The notes under the pieces are model-generated. The model was not told the DNA's origin. It did not search any database and saw only the letters and a list, made by a program, of their open reading frames with translations. From contig OW804094.1 in NCBI GenBank assembly GCA_942159475.1, forward strand, positions 12,716,132-12,780,131: 64,000 nucleotides of DNA, in the 5' to 3' direction. Each line of letters opens with the position of its first letter. Position 1 is the first letter of the stretch. The DNA is from Sthenelais limicola (taxonomy: Eukaryota; Annelida; Polychaeta; Phyllodocida; Sigalionidae). Positions 14,901-27,336 of this stretch are shown one piece after another. The position numbers were made by a program, and so were the translations under genes.

Positions 14901-16672
14901 CGGAGCAGCGAAAGAAGAATTTGCTCGATCATTCCATCCCTACTTCACGGCTCGATTAGACAACACGCAAGAAAAGGTGAGATATGTTTTGTTTTGATGA
15001 CGGTAGTTTAAAATTGCGTTGTTCTGAACGATTACAATCATTTTGCACGCGATATTTGTAGGACCATCCGGTAGTGGGCGATATTATGGTCTGTCGCCTA
15101 TCTTCCTGCATGGCCAGGCTCAGCTTCTGTGCTGTTCCACTGAATCCAGAGACTCGTGGAGAGCATCACGTACCGTTTGGCTGTATCATGTATGCTGCTT
15201 GCCGTGTGGATTCGCTATATAATAACATTTACATAGCTAAGGCCATGATTTCATGAATACAGAAATAAATAGCCTGGCCCTAACCTACTTCAGACATGTG
15301 TCATGTGAGCACGCTACTCTGTCCACATTCCAAACAATATTTGAATCTGGAACGTGTGCTATTTAGCCTGTAGCTACTATTAAAGAGGCGCTAAGGCTAA
15401 GGCTCCTGAGTTTGGGAGGGTTTGTTCGTATTTCATAAGATTTTATGTCCGTAAATAATCCATAGCTAAAAAGCCCATCCATATCCTGTAGGCGGGCCCA
15501 GGGATGCCAGTAATAATAACTGGTATGTATACGTTTTTTTGAGCGGTTAAAAGTGACACTGAGTTCCTGATTTGAGGAAAGTTGGCCGCCAAGTCGTAAC
15601 CTGAGACCTCCACAGTTACTGACCTAATTTTGCATCTATAAATAGTTTCTTATGTCACATGGATGGGCCTCCGGTGTCTGTGACATTGGCTCAGTGGCTG
15701 TCTCCTGGCACCCAACCCTCCACCATAGACTGTAAGACAGTTGGTAGCCAGGGTGCCTATCACTATCATTTGGCAGCACTATCTATGGTAAGGCAAGCTA
15801 CTTCCCCTGGACCGAGCGTCGCAACTCGGTTTATATTGCAGATATCATATAATCCAATGAATGCATGGCTGTGATAATCCACCCTAATGATTGTACTTAT
15901 GCGAGTCGTGGGAATCCGCAAATACATTCCTAAATGGCATAACGTCTACAAGTAACATAGTGATCTTAGAAGCAGTTTACATCGAATAAGAATATAACAT
16001 GATATGTTGTAATTGATTGCTTTGCGCCCCTTTAAACACTATACTTTTGTATTATACTTGTATCAGGGCCAGAGAGGAAACATGCTAAGGGGACTTAGTT
16101 CGATCATTAGGAATCGTTCCTTAAATCTCTCTCCATCTCCTCTCTCTCCCAACCTCCCATTCCCAAAGCAGAGCAGATCTTACTAATGACTGAGAAAACT
16201 GCTCTGGAGGATGCTCTCTCCTGCCCTACTCTCTTTCCCTCTTCCCTCCTCTCTTTCCTTGTGTGGTGCACCTTGTGGTAATAATTATATTACTACTAAG
16301 GTTGCACTGAAACACATTTTTTTATTTGCCCTTCATAGATGTCAAATCCACTCAGTGACTGAGAAACCAACCTTCGCTCTCAACGGTCAGACTCACAGAA
16401 GTGCTCCAGATGACCCAACTATTGATGTGAACTATTAGTGACCCTGTCTGTAACACATCTAGATTTATACATGTCCATAGAACTAATTCCATGAAAGACT
16501 CTTATGTGTAACTTTTTCTGTTTTACCCGAATATTTCTGTTTTACCCGAATATTCCAGTCCCGTGTCGATATTTATATATATTTTAGACTTTTTTTTAAA
16601 TTCATAGTGACGTACAACTCTGTTCCAATTTTGAAATTAACCGTCCATCTATTTTCTCTGACAGCAATCACT

Positions 16673-18079
16673 ATGGCCAAGACAAAGCAGAAGAGAAAGG
16701 GTGCCTCTGATAAGGTTGTAACCAAAAAGAAGGAAGGTCCCAAGAAAACCAACCCATTTGAGGTGAAAATCAACCGTCAGAAGAAGCATGTGCTCGGCCG
16801 TGAGACGGCCAACGAGCGCGGCAGGCCCGGTATCTCCAGGTCTAAAGCCACCAAAAAGGTAACATAAAGTCCTGTCTATCTTATTTACTATAGTCATAGA
16901 TTGTTCCAATTTTATACATGTATTTACGATGGTATGGCTGAGGAACGAACTGTATATCTATGTAGTATGAATGTCTTTAACTTATGTGTAATGTAGGTAG
17001 ACCCCTACCTCGCCTTTCAGTCTTTCTATTGTATTGTTTTCAGGGCTAACAGATGTGCACTAAAATGCTGCCATCAAAACTTTACTTAAAATGTTATAAA
17101 CTATTAATGATGTAGGGTATGTGATACCACGAAACATCATAGGAGTTTCAACCACGTTGCAAAAAACAAAATTAAAAATTGCACGGTTCAAATATTTTTC
17201 AGAGTTGGTAGACTTTCCACCTTTTAACATCGCTTAAAGGTATATGCGGGTGTTCAATGGAAAAAAAAATGGTCGGTGACTTTTTTATGAAACTTTCAGG
17301 GATCATTCCTGACTATATAAGAAAGCAAGAAATGAAAAAAAAAGTACATCTCATCGACTTATTTTTTGTTCTACAGCCACTTGAAAATAACAGTGCTTTA
17401 GCATTAAAGTCTATGAAAAAATGTGTTCTTTTTTCACATTTCATTATATAAAAAAATAATGATCGGTGACTTTTCATTTAGACTTTCTACACATATATTT
17501 GGTATATCATGCTACAGATTTACCAAAGAAAAACAGTACGTTGATGTGGTTAAAAAAAAGTTGTGGTCATTTGAAATTGACCACATCACCAAAATTTAGT
17601 TATCAAGCAGCATAATCAATGAAAATAAATCCTAAAAAACATGACTCAAAACTGTTGTAATGAAAATAAACCCTATAGATATTGAAAATGGTGCACAAAT
17701 ACATCTCAAGTTATGAGGATAATGAAATATTTCAAAGAAAAATAGGAGCCGCTAGGTGGCGTGGGCGTTGACACCCGCATATATCTTTAACAGTAACAAG
17801 CAACCAGTAATCATTTCAACTGCAAAATATATCCCCTTTCTTCGTTCAATAACTCAGTGAATCCAAGACGTGTAAATGACTGATTCATAGCAATTATAAG
17901 GGAACTGATACAAGTGTCTAATAAATGTTTCTTTATACTTCCAGCGGAAAGAAACTTTACTGGTTGAATACCAGAAGAAAGACAAGGTGAACCAGTTCGT
18001 AGATCGCCGTATCGGGGAGAACAACCCGGGCATGACGGTGGAGGAGAAAATGGTGAAACGATTCGCCGCAGAAAGACAG
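16673..18079 (+). CDS. NOP14: Nucleolar protein NOP14, N-terminal coding exons (partial)
   Basis: NOP14 is a nucleolar factor of the small-subunit processome, needed for 18S rRNA maturation and 40S assembly. Exon 1 coding is 16673-16858 (62 codons, donor GTAACA) and exon 2 is 17945-18079 (45 codons, acceptor TATACTTCCAG, donor GTTAGT). Both junctions are phase 0, giving 107 residues. The product starts with a Lys-rich MAKTKQKRKG tract, then NPFEVKINRQKKHVLGR, GRPGISRSKATKK, ETLLVEYQKKDKVNQFVDRR and NPGMTVEEKMVKRF. These are the conserved N-terminal blocks of the family in order. The full protein is usually over 800 residues; no later exon was recognised before the opposed gene at 30.35 kb. 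An in-frame run upstream of the ATG lies in intron, and the ATG directly after the acceptor is the natural start. Confidence 0.88.
17238..17786. mobile_element. TTAA-flanked DNA element in NOP14 intron
   Basis: Inverted ends AGGTATATGCGGGTGTTCAA and TTGACACCCGCATATATCT are flanked by TTAA at 17234-17237 and 17787-17790. The TTAA duplication is typical of piggyBac and Kolobok groups. At 549 bp with no transposase, it is non-autonomous. Confidence 0.8.
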
Positions 18080-19425
18080 GTTAGTGCCTCTCAGTTAACA
18101 GTTAACCTCCTGGCGCGTGGGGGGGGGGGGGGGGGGATTCATCACTTAAATTTGTAGGTGGTGGGGGATTTCAGGATTCTTGAATTTTCAGGTGGACTGA
18201 CGCGATGAGACCATTTATAACATGTGGTATACATTTAATAGGGAGTTGGAAATTGCATGTACATGTGCCACTGCGCATGTCTGTTACAGTGCATTCTGGG
18301 ATAGATTCTGATGAAATCTGACATAAAAATATCTGGCAACACTTTTATCGAAAATTACTATTACAAGAATGTTTTCATCAATGTCATAGCGTCTATAAAT
18401 CATAAGACCATATAACATGTGGTACATTTCATTGACTTTGTGATGGCCCAGGTCTGACAACGCATGCGCAGTGTCTAACTTCCACAGAAGGATATATATT
18501 TGCATGTAGGTTGTTGTAAATTAAACAATAAGTTCATCCAGGATGATAAGAGTCCGAGTGGCATATGCCAGAGCCAGTGATTTCGCGGCTCTGACGGGCC
18601 GATTATGTAATGCCATTCAGCGAGTGTATATTATGTATAACAGGCCATTACAGCACCACAACCGAGTGCACTGTCACACCTAACCATCACCATGTGTTTT
18701 ATCATTGAGGCACCCCCCCCCCCCCCCCTCTCAGCCTCTCTCCACTCACAGTCACACCATAAATACAAAGCTTTAATATCTTTCCTCATAGTCGTCACAC
18801 ATTGATGAAATAAAGATGAGAACAGTTCTTATGGCCAGTAGATTACTTCCAAAAATGATTTAGTTAGTATATTTTACAATTTAAAAAAAAGTTTAAAGAT
18901 GGGTGGACCACCTGCTGATTGATACTGACACCACTTACATTCGGGGACTAATTGATACATGTTTGGGTTAGGGATAAAGGTGGAGGAAATCTTCCCCCTG
19001 CTGATAGTTCTTTCCGGACAAACTCTGGACTGGAGCAAAATAGCTCGGGTTAGATAAATACAGTTGGTTAGTGAAGAAGCGTGAATATTGCACGAGTTGC
19101 GTATTCTAAGTGACTTAAACCGAGTTAACATATTTATTATATATGCTTTTAATGATATAAATAGAAAACATTTTTTAGATTTCAAGTTGAATTTCGGACC
19201 TTAAACTTGGTAAAAACAGATTAGTTGCCATGACTATCACACGTAAATCACTAGTGAAATACGCACTGTGCATATCTCATTCTTGGTTGTCAGGAAGTTG
19301 GCAGGCCTGCATTGAAGCTTTTCTACTGCCTTACATTACAACCTATGTAGACATGTCTTTGACACATCTATCACTGTGGGACATTCTTAAGAATTCTTGG
19401 TGACTGTTACTGTGGGCATGGACCT
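18080..19425. other. NOP14 intron or flank
   Basis: It contains a poly-G run (18118-18136), a poly-C run (18712-18728) and a partial MITE-C segment at about 18234-18330 (GTGCCACTGCGCATGTCTGT). No further NOP14 exon is recognised. Confidence 0.5.
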
Positions 19426-19664
19426 GGTTCAGTTTGTCAGAAAATGTACGATTGGCAGCTCCTCACATTTAGTAAATTGTGGTAAATTCGACTGAAAAAT
19501 GGTAAATACCAAATATATCTGAGTATATTCGGTATCAAGTTGATTCAAAGGATGTGTTTGGTTATGTTTTGAATTGTGTTTTGAGTCATTTTTGTATTAC
19601 ATTCGGGTTATTTGTAAGGGTTTCTGAATGAACGTGAATTGTGCATTTTCTGGAAATTGCACCC
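19426..19664. mobile_element. MITE-A copy (diverged)
   Basis: It shares the family interior (TTGGCAGCTCC, TGAGTATATTCGGTAT) between a GGTTCAGTTTGTCAG left end and a GCACCC right end. Confidence 0.75.
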
Positions 19665-19927
19665 ACTTATGTGACAGAGATTGAGCGATAATCGGGGAGA
19701 ATGAGTGGGCGTTTCAGGAAGAGAGAAAACATAGGATTTAACAGGCAAACAAGGCACCAGCCTCCATGTCTGAAAGGCTTTCTTCACGTCTTGTTAAATG
19801 CTGGCACATTGCAATACATCTCCCAACCTTTATTCTTCTCATAGTCTGATTTTTTTTGCTGGGGAAATGATGTTTGTTCTGTGTGGATGAAAAGAGAGCT
19901 TTTATTCTATACTTGTGTGAAATATAA

Positions 19928-20162
19928 GGGTCAAATTATCAGAAAATGTACAATTGGCAGCTGTACACATTAAGTAAGTGCTGCTGATTTAGGCTGTAAT
20001 TTGGTCAATACTAGGTAAATTCAAGTATAGTCGGCATTGCATTGATTCTAGCTATGTCTTTGTTTAGGTTGAACTGTATTTTAAAATTTATTTTCGTCTG
20101 AAATTTGGGTTGTTTCAGAGAATTGGTGAAGTTGAATTATACATTTTCTGAAAATCTGACCC
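19928..20162. mobile_element. MITE-A copy
   Basis: Left end GGGTCAAATTATCAG and right end CTGAAAATCTGACCC. The 4-bp ATAA is duplicated at 19924-19927 and 20163-20166. Confidence 0.88.
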
Positions 20163-20365
20163 ATAAAGCGCCATCTTGGCCTGTCTCTGACTTGGCAGTT
20201 GGGCCTAAAGCACGAGAGACTTTGATGATTGATGGAGGCATAGAAAACGGCACACATACTTTTTATCAAAGCTATGAATTGAAGTCGTTGTATTCTCCAT
20301 AATCATTTCATCCATTCTATAGTCTGTCCGAAACGTAGTTGACACATGATCCTTTAGTCCCTTTA

Positions 20366-20640
20366 AGAAGAAGGAAAAGTGGGGGATTTTTTACATCTAT
20401 TTATAACAAGGACCTGTCAACCCTTTATCCAGCGAGCCGCTCTTTGTAATCTACCATGGAGTAACAGGGCCAGTATAACCAGCTCTTCCTTCCATCTAAG
20501 CAAAACAACAGCTGCTGTACATGGAACAGAGACAGTGCAATACAATACAGCTGTATATTTGGCCATGGTCGGTCACAAACAGCGACTCAGGGGGCAAAGG
20601 TTTGAAGTCTAAAGTCCCCCACTTTTCTCTCTCTTAATGG
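20366..20640. repeat. Inverted-repeat element, AAAAGTGGGGGA ends
   Basis: AAAAGTGGGGGA at about 20376 and TCCCCCACTTTT at about 20616 are inverted. The outer sequences (CCCTTTAAGAAGAAGG and CTCTCTCTTAATGGG) are weakly complementary. It is possibly a MITE; no second copy was noticed in the window. Confidence 0.5.
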
Positions 20641-21241
20641 GACATTAAGGGGAATATGGAATCCCATGCCAACTACTTTTCGAACAGACTTTAGCGCAGT
20701 TACTGCAAGCATTGAACTATCAATCTTTTAACATGGCTTACCATCGTCCTAGAACAAATAGATGAATGTACTTAACTTGGAAAATGTTTCATTAATAAAG
20801 CAAAAGGAATTCTTAACGCTATAGTACTACATAATATACGATGAATTAAACAACTTTATGCAGAATTAAATATAGGACGTGACTTTGAGGCTTCTAGTAC
20901 TCTTTGAGTCCTAATGTTCAAAATGCAAATGGTGGATTATGCCGCAATGCCTGGCTGAAACTACCCGTGAAAACAAAACAATAGTGTAGATATATATTTT
21001 AGACGGGGGAGGGGGCATCTAGTGTTTCATTAATGGTAGATATCAGGTTCGGGTGGAATTGATATGAAGCGAAACAGTGATACATGTGTATGCTTTGCCT
21101 CCTTGTATATATTCATTGCAGGGTATTATAATATATCATTGCAATTAGCATCATGTTAAAGGTCTTAGAGCAGTGCAGGTATATATGGATTCCTTACCTC
21201 ACATAGATACAACTACTCAGTATTGCCGGGGTTCAATACCT
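20641..21241. other. Intergenic or intronic AT-rich sequence
   Basis: No gene or family repeat is recognised. Confidence 0.5.
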
Positions 21242-21480
21242 GGGTCAGATTTTCAGAAAATGTACAATTCGCCTTCACCAATCTTCTCAAATAATTCACA
21301 TTTAAGACGAAAATCAGCTTCAAAATACAGTTTAACATAACAGAACTGACACTTTAAATCAACTCGATGCCAAATATACTCAGATATACCCGGTATTCCT
21401 GATTTTTTTCAGCCCAATTTAGCAGAATTTACTAAAATTGTGTAGAGCTGCCAATTGTACATTTTCTGAAAATCTGACCT
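21242..21480. mobile_element. MITE-A copy
   Basis: Full inverted ends are present. The flanks are ACCT at 21238-21241 and 21481-21484, showing that the 4-bp duplication is not restricted to AT-only sequence. Confidence 0.88.
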
Positions 21481-21580
21481 ACCTATCAACTGTGGCTGTC
21501 ACTCGCCTAAAGCATACAGTGCTCCATAGGATGTATATAATGGGCTCCGTCTGACTTTATCATATTCCCCCATTTCATTC

Positions 21581-22056
21581 TCAATAGGGGATTTGCATGT
21601 GCCACAGCTTATGTCTGTTACAGTGCATCATGGGATGGATTCTGATGAAATCTGACATACTAATATTTGGCATTATTTTCATCGAAAATTGCAACAATAT
21701 TTTCACCACAGCTTGTATTAATCATCTATGTTAATTAAATGCATGATGGGAAAGATGGGCACTTGTGTTATGTAAACATGTATAACACATAGATATTGAC
21801 ATTAGAGCGTTGATAAATACTCCATGCTTAACATGGTCTATAGATTTTATACTGTACCATTAGCCCCATAATGCCATCAGTCCTATCCAGACACCCCACA
21901 TTCCTCGATACCACATCCAGCGATAAGCTTAACCACAAGGCTAAGACTACGGCTAAAGTGTTAATGACTCCCTGAGACTCAGGGAGTCAAAACTGCCTTC
22001 TGAACCTGACATGCGAATCAAGATTCAAAATGGCGGCTATGCAACTCCCCTATTGA
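21581..22056. mobile_element. MITE-C copy with a nested MITE-D
   Basis: Inverted ends TCAATAGGGGATTTGCAT and ATGCAACTCCCCTATTGA bound the element. Inside, 21878-22010 is a MITE-D copy (TCCAGACACCCCACATTCCTC through AACTGCCTTCTGAACCTGAC) that is absent from the related MITE-C copy at 50153-50691. The order of events is therefore MITE-C first, MITE-D later. Confidence 0.8.
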
Positions 22057-22093
22057 CAGGAATTCTTAACTAACCATCTCACCTGTCAGCCCT

Positions 22094-22465
22094 CGTATGT
22101 TTAATTAATATGTTATTATATTGAATAGATGACTTCTGACAGGATGACATGTTTAATTAATATGTTATTATATTACATAGATGACCTGTGACAGTATGAC
22201 ATGTTTAATTAATGTGTTATTATATTACATAGATGACCTGTGACAGTATGACATGTTTAATTAATATGTTATTATATTACATAGATGACCTGTGACAGTA
22301 TGACATGTTTAATTAATATGTTATTATATTACATAGATGACCTGTGACAGTATGACATGTTTAATTAATATGTTATTATATTGCATAGATGATCTGTGAC
22401 AGTATGACATGTTTAATTAATATGTTATTATATTGCATAGATGACCTGTGACAGGATGACATATG
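22094..22465. repeat. 52-bp tandem repeat, 7 copies
   Basis: The unit contains ATGTTTAATTAATATGTTAT then ATAGATGACCTGTGACAGTA. Seven near-identical units run head to tail with only a few substitutions. Confidence 0.9.
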
Positions 22466-22654
22466 GGAAGCAATTCCTACTGCTGAAAATGAAGCAGTAT
22501 ATTGGCATATGCCAGATCCTGTTGTAGCCCCGTCAGAATAAATAAATGAATTTAAAAGTGATTATTGATATTTTTAAAGGCCCTACGCAAGTGAATGCCT
22601 GTGGCTCTTATACATGTATGCGAGTTATCCAGATTGTAGGCATCCTTGGAAGAA

Positions 22655-22992
22655 ATGTAGGCCCAGAGTTGAGAGAGTCCCTCCAACCTGAGGGAAAGCC
22701 TCTCGCTTGCTCCAAACCGCAAAATACCATTAGGACGCATACTCCTGGGTTGGGGAAACCATTAGCGCAGTAGGCGTCCAATCATGATGTTATACATGTA
22801 TGTTCATGCTATTCAGTCTAGGCTCAGATTTGCGAGAGTCCCTCCAAACTGAGGGAAAGCCTCTCGCTCCAAACCACAAAATGTCATTATAATCCCATTA
22901 GAACGCCAACCCAGGGCCGGGAATGCCATTAACGCAGTAGGCGTCCAATCACTGACATGCCATTCTTATCCGATTTAAGAGGCTTAGTCTGT
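22655..22992 (+). mobile_element. Two adjacent MITE-B copies (first partial)
   Basis: The first, about 22658-22780, lacks the left end. The second, 22815-22992, runs from CAGTCTAGGCTCAGA to a TAGTCTG end. Both contain ATTA(G/A)CGCAGTAGGCGTCCAATCA. Confidence 0.75.
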
Positions 22993-24145
22993 ATTTACTT
23001 TTTGATCTTGGAGCACTTTTGGTAAGCTTAAACGTTAGTAAATATACTAAAACTCTTATAAATATAGCATCTAGATGCATTTTCATCATGTCATAGTAGC
23101 GCTGATGGTTATTCCCATTAGGATGGAAAGCATTAACGCAGTAGGCATCCAATCACTGAAATACAATCCTTTTTGATCTTGGAGCGCACTCGGTATTACG
23201 CTTAACCATCAGTAAATATACTAAAACTCTTATATAATATCTATGCATTTTTATCATCATGTCATAGTATCGCTGGTGGTTAGTGCCATTAGGACGGAAA
23301 CCATTAACGCAGTAGGCGTCCAATCACTGACATACAATCCTTTTTAATCTTGGAGCGCACTTGGTAAGGTTAACCAACGGGACTAGAGGATATATATACT
23401 AAAACTCTTATACAACATGTATATAACATCCATGCATTTTTCTTATGATATTATAGCTGATAGTTATTGCCAAGGAAGTTATTAAATCCTCGGTTACTCC
23501 TCAAGTGCTTTGCCGTGTGCCCTATAAGTCTTGACTGGATCTTTTTGAATACCATTAGCGCAGTAGGCGTCCAATCACTGACATTCTGTTCTGATCGGCT
23601 CTGAACCTAAAGTGGAATTTACTTTAAAAGTCTTGGGGCACACTTAGTAAGCATACATACTAAATACACTCTTATATAACTTCTTTACATTTGCATCATG
23701 TCATTGTGGCTTGTGGTTATTACCAAGGAAGTTATTAAATCCTCGGTTTCTCCTTAAGTGCTTTGCCGTGTGCCCTATATGGGTCAGATTTTCAGAAAAT
23801 GTACAATTCACCTTCTCCAATCTTCTCAAATAACCCAAATTTCAGACGAAAATGAGCTTCAAAATACAGTTTAACATAACAGAACTGACACTTTAAATCA
23901 ACTCGATGCCAAATATACTCAGATATACCCGGTATTCCTGATTTTTTTCAACCTAATTTAGCAGAATTTACTAAATGAGTACAGCTGCCAATTGTACATT
24001 TTCTGAAAATCTGACCCAAATATACTAAAACTCTTATATAATATCTATGCATTTTCATCATGTCATAGTATCGCTTGTGGTTATTACCAAGGAAGTTATT
24101 AAATCCTCGGTTTCTCCTTAAGTGCTTTGCCGTGTGGCCTATAAG
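22980..24145. repeat. Degenerate ~170-bp tandem repeat, broken by a MITE-A insertion
   Basis: Repeated units contain AACGCAGTAGGCGTCCAATC, then CTTGGAGCGCACTTGGTAAG, then ATACTAAAACTCTTATA and TCATGTCATAGTATCGC. Later units also share TATTAAATCCTCGGTTTCTC. The units incorporate part of MITE-B, so the array probably grew from a MITE-B end plus flank. Confidence 0.75.
23781..24017. mobile_element. MITE-A copy inside the tandem repeat
   Basis: It has full GGGTCAGATTTTCAG and CTGAAAATCTGACCC ends and interrupts a repeat unit. The flanks are ATAT and AAAT, so one base of the duplication may have changed. Confidence 0.88.
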
Positions 24146-24364
24146 AGCCATGTAAATGGTATTCCTGATTGCAGCTCTAATGGTACAAGTTGTGTCCCGT
24201 CGCTGAATATTCGTCTGGTCGTGTCATTATTCGCCCCGGTCGCTGTCAGCGGGGGGTATTTCTCACATAGATATTGTGCTGGTGGTGGTGTATAATTGGG
24301 GCTTATTGTATGGCTGTGGATGGGGCGAGTGGCAGGGGCCTTTATTGCCTCAAACAATGGCTGT

Positions 24365-24856
24365 GGCAGATTTTCAGAAAATGTACAATTGACAGCTCTA
24401 CAGATTTAGGAAATTCTCCTAAATTAGGCTGAAAAATGATGAATACTGGGTATATCTGAGTATATTTGGTATTGCATTGATTTAAAGTATCAATTCTGTT
24501 ATGTTAAACTGCGTTTTGAAGCTCATTTTTGTCTTAAATGTGGGTTATTTGAGAGGATTGGTGAAGGTGAATTGTACATTTTCTGAAAATCTGACATGGG
24601 TGTGGCAGGGGTTGAGTCTACATGGGCAAATCACCACAAATGTACAATTCGCATTAACTAATTCTCTCAAATAAATCAGATTTAAGACAAAAATGAGACT
24701 CAAAATACAGTTAAACACAATCAAACAGATTTTGTTAGTCGACGTAATACCAAATATACTCAGATATATCGAGTATTTGTCATTTTTTAGTCTAATTTAG
24801 CAGAATTTCGTAATTGTGTAGAGCTGGTGATTGTACATTTTCTGGTGATCTGACCC
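24365..24856. mobile_element. Two adjacent MITE-A copies
   Basis: The first is 24365-24596 (CAGATTTTCAGAAAATGTAC to CTGAAAATCTGACA). The second is 24624-24856, with a GGGCAAATCACC variant end. They are in opposite orientation, judged by the interior TTGGCAGCTC/CTTCACC blocks. Confidence 0.78.
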
Positions 24857-24982
24857 ATATGTTGGGAGATGGGTCTACTCGAGTATGGTGGCTCGTCTTG
24901 CCCTCTCCATTGATCTTCACTTACAGGCAGAAGGTAGAATTTAATCAGGCTAATGTACATGGATGGAGATGGATGCCGCTAT

Positions 24983-25395
24983 TCTATAGGGGCATTGTAT
25001 GTGCACCTGCGCATGTCTCTTACGGTGCCTGCTGGGATGGATTCAGCTCAAATCTGACATACAAATATTTGTAACTTTTTTCTCTCTTTTTCTCTGTTTC
25101 TCTTTCTCCCTTCTGCTCTATCTCTATTTCCTGGGTATGACCATAAAGTGCCTTTCTGTCTCTTTTCTCTGTCTCTCTCTCTCCCTACTTCTCTATCTCT
25201 ATTTCCTGGGTATGACCATAAACTGCCTTTCTGTCTCTTATCTCTGTCTTTCTCTCCCTTCTTCTCTATCTCTATTTCCTGGTTACGATCATAAACTACC
25301 TCCCTCTCAGCTCTTCCGCCCATGATATAACCTTCAATGTGTTGATAAGGACATAAAGCAACCAATCTCACTCACTCACTCACTCACTCTTACTT
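24983..25395. repeat. MITE-C fragment followed by an expanded SINE-like repeat (-)
   Basis: A MITE-C left part (24983-25075) abuts a minus-oriented SINE-like repeat. Its pyrimidine-rich module CTATTTCCTGGGTATGACCA is tandemly repeated about three times, ending in TGATAAGGACATAAAGCAAC and (CTCA)n. The conserved head faces right. Confidence 0.7.
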
Positions 25396-25699
25396 TTTTC
25401 TTCTTCAAATATTCGTAATTTTAATGATATTGCTACTTTGTCATATTTTTCTGTCATAATTTACAATTTATTTATTGAAATGAAAAGGCGTTGTTAGGGA
25501 CGCCCTTGGATTCTGGAAGCACCCTGTTACTGTACTCTCAGTAATACTATGCACATCTCTCTACTTAAGGCGGCCCCGTGGACATTGTTTCTTAATTGTT
25601 ATCGATCTTATGTTGAGACTGGAGATGTATTGCTTGTACTACGGGCACCCACACCGTCAGATTGCACACTCCTCCACCTCCACTGGTCGAGCTGGTCCT

Positions 25700-25880
25700 G
25701 GGTAAGACCGTCAAGTGTCTTTCTGTCACCTTTTCTCTGTCTCTCTCCCTTCTTCTCTATCTCTATTTCCTGGGTATGACCATAAACTGCCTCCCTCTCA
25801 GCTCTCCTGCCCTTGATATAACCTTCAATGTGTTGATAAGGGCGTAAAGCAACCAATCTCACTCACACACTCCTCCATTC
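25700..25880 (-). repeat. SINE-like repeat copy
   Basis: The same order as at 25.1 kb: TCTCTATCTCTATTTCCTGG, then CTCCTGCCCTTGATATAACC, then GGGCGTAAAGCAACCAATCT and CTCACTCACA. Confidence 0.7.
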
Positions 25881-26170
25881 TGGTTGAGTTCAGGGAATCG
25901 TGGTTTGCGTGGGCGAGATATCAGATTGTTCATTTCAATGCTTGTCACCCTGATCAAAACTAATCCTATATCAGCTCATTTTGCCTATTAAAGATAATTA
26001 ATCCTAGGTTGTCACGAGTGGGAGTGGATAGATTGGTTTTGGATTCATCTTTTAATCCATTTAGCATTGGTAATGGTAACAATTCATCTAATCTGTCGTT
26101 ACGGTTTACCTATTCTTAAAATAACGGTCTGCCCCTAGTGTCTGTGGGAGGGGAAATTGCACCCACACCA

Positions 26171-26392
26171 GGACAGTCTAGGCAAAGATAAGAGCGTCCC
26201 TTCAAACTGAGGGAAGGCCTCTCACCGCAAATTGAAAGTGCCATTAGAATCCTATTATGACTCTAAAATCCCATTATAATCCCATTAGGACGCCTACTCC
26301 AACGTCAGGAAAGCCATCAACGCAGAAGGCGTCCAATCACTGATTATGATATACCATTCTTATCTCATCTGAGAGGCTGAGGGGCTAGAGTG
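26171..26392 (+). mobile_element. MITE-B copy
   Basis: It runs from CAGTCTAGGCAAAGA to GGGGCTAGAGTG with the GCAGAAGGCGTCCAATCACT block inside. Confidence 0.75.
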
Positions 26393-26460
26393 AAGACTCG
26401 AACTCACCACCTCCGACCTCTTGGTTCATAGCCAGTACTTTAGACCACTCTGCCACCCCT
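26380..26460 (-). tRNA. tRNA-Leu-like sequence (pseudogene or SINE head)
   Basis: On the minus strand, GTGGCAGAGTGGTCTAAAG resembles a tRNA-Leu A box and D arm, and GAGTTCGAGTCTTC a B box. A four-base T stem (GTGA/TCAC) is present. The would-be anticodon stem is poor and the 3' acceptor half overlaps the end of a MITE-B copy. It is therefore likely a pseudogene or Pol III promoter relic rather than a working tRNA. Confidence 0.4.
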
Positions 26461-27336
26461 GATCCACATTTTGAACAATAATTTTCCATTCATTATTAGG
26501 AGGGTAGCCTCTGAGTGCTTTTCTGTATTAAGTTGTATTTCGATTGAATGGGCGCAGCCTCCTTTTAGTATCACTATAGGAAAGGTATACTTATACAGGA
26601 GCCTGTGTGTCGCACCCCTGGCTAAGTCTAAATTGGAGGGGTGGCCTGTCAGTGGCCACATGGGTCTGTTTTGACTGTGTTGGCTGGTGTTGTTAAGTGG
26701 AGGAGTGTATTGTCTTGGCCTGTTTGCTGTGAGTGACAGGGAGGGAGGAGGGAGGACAGGGAGGGAGGTGTACAGACTGGCTGTGATTGACAGGGGGTTG
26801 GCTACTAGGCAGGGGGTTGGCTACTAGGATGGTGCTTGAGGATAAGTGAACAACCCTGAAAGCTTGTGAATAGTTACTAGGCAGGGGGTTGGCTACTAGG
26901 CATTCCTACTAGGCCAGGCCTACAAGTGTGATCTGACAAGCTACATCCTGTAAGATCTTTATCTTTGGATCTGTAGACTGTCATCTGTACATCTGTGTAA
27001 ACTGATTTCAGTGAGAGGAAATATCTGAGGAGATCATCAGATAAGTTATGTAACTGAAGTGTAACATCACTGTGAAATGCCTCCTGCTGATTGTGGCCCA
27101 GAGTGGAGGAGGCCAGGTTTGGAAGTGAGTGATGGTTGCCTATGCAATCAAATGAAAAAAAGAAATACAAAAAAAGAACTATATACTAAAAATTAGAAGC
27201 AAAAGAAAATAGCAGTTAGGCAAATCAGCTGGGCTACCCTCCTAGTATCGAAAGATACTATAGCAATTGGGCAGTAGTAGGTTGTCTTGTTTATGGCAGG
27301 CAATACAGCATGCCACAAGTCCCAGTCCTTCCAGTC
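26461..27336. other. Intergenic or intronic sequence
   Basis: It contains a short repeat (CAGGGGGTTGGCTACTAGG, three times in 26790-26900). A 97-codon minus frame at 26877-27170 was considered and not accepted as an exon. Confidence 0.45.

Noticed and set aside
14977..16664. Plus-strand frames at 15074-15256 and 15659-15874 as coding exons
   Set aside because: They lie in the inferred 5' UTR intron of NOP14, are of chance length and show no recognisable motif.
26877..27170. 97-codon minus-strand frame with protein-like text (SDDLLRYFLSLKSVYTDV)
   Set aside because: Similar in length to other chance frames here. An acceptor is possible, but no suitable donor or matching phase with the exon at 30354 was found.
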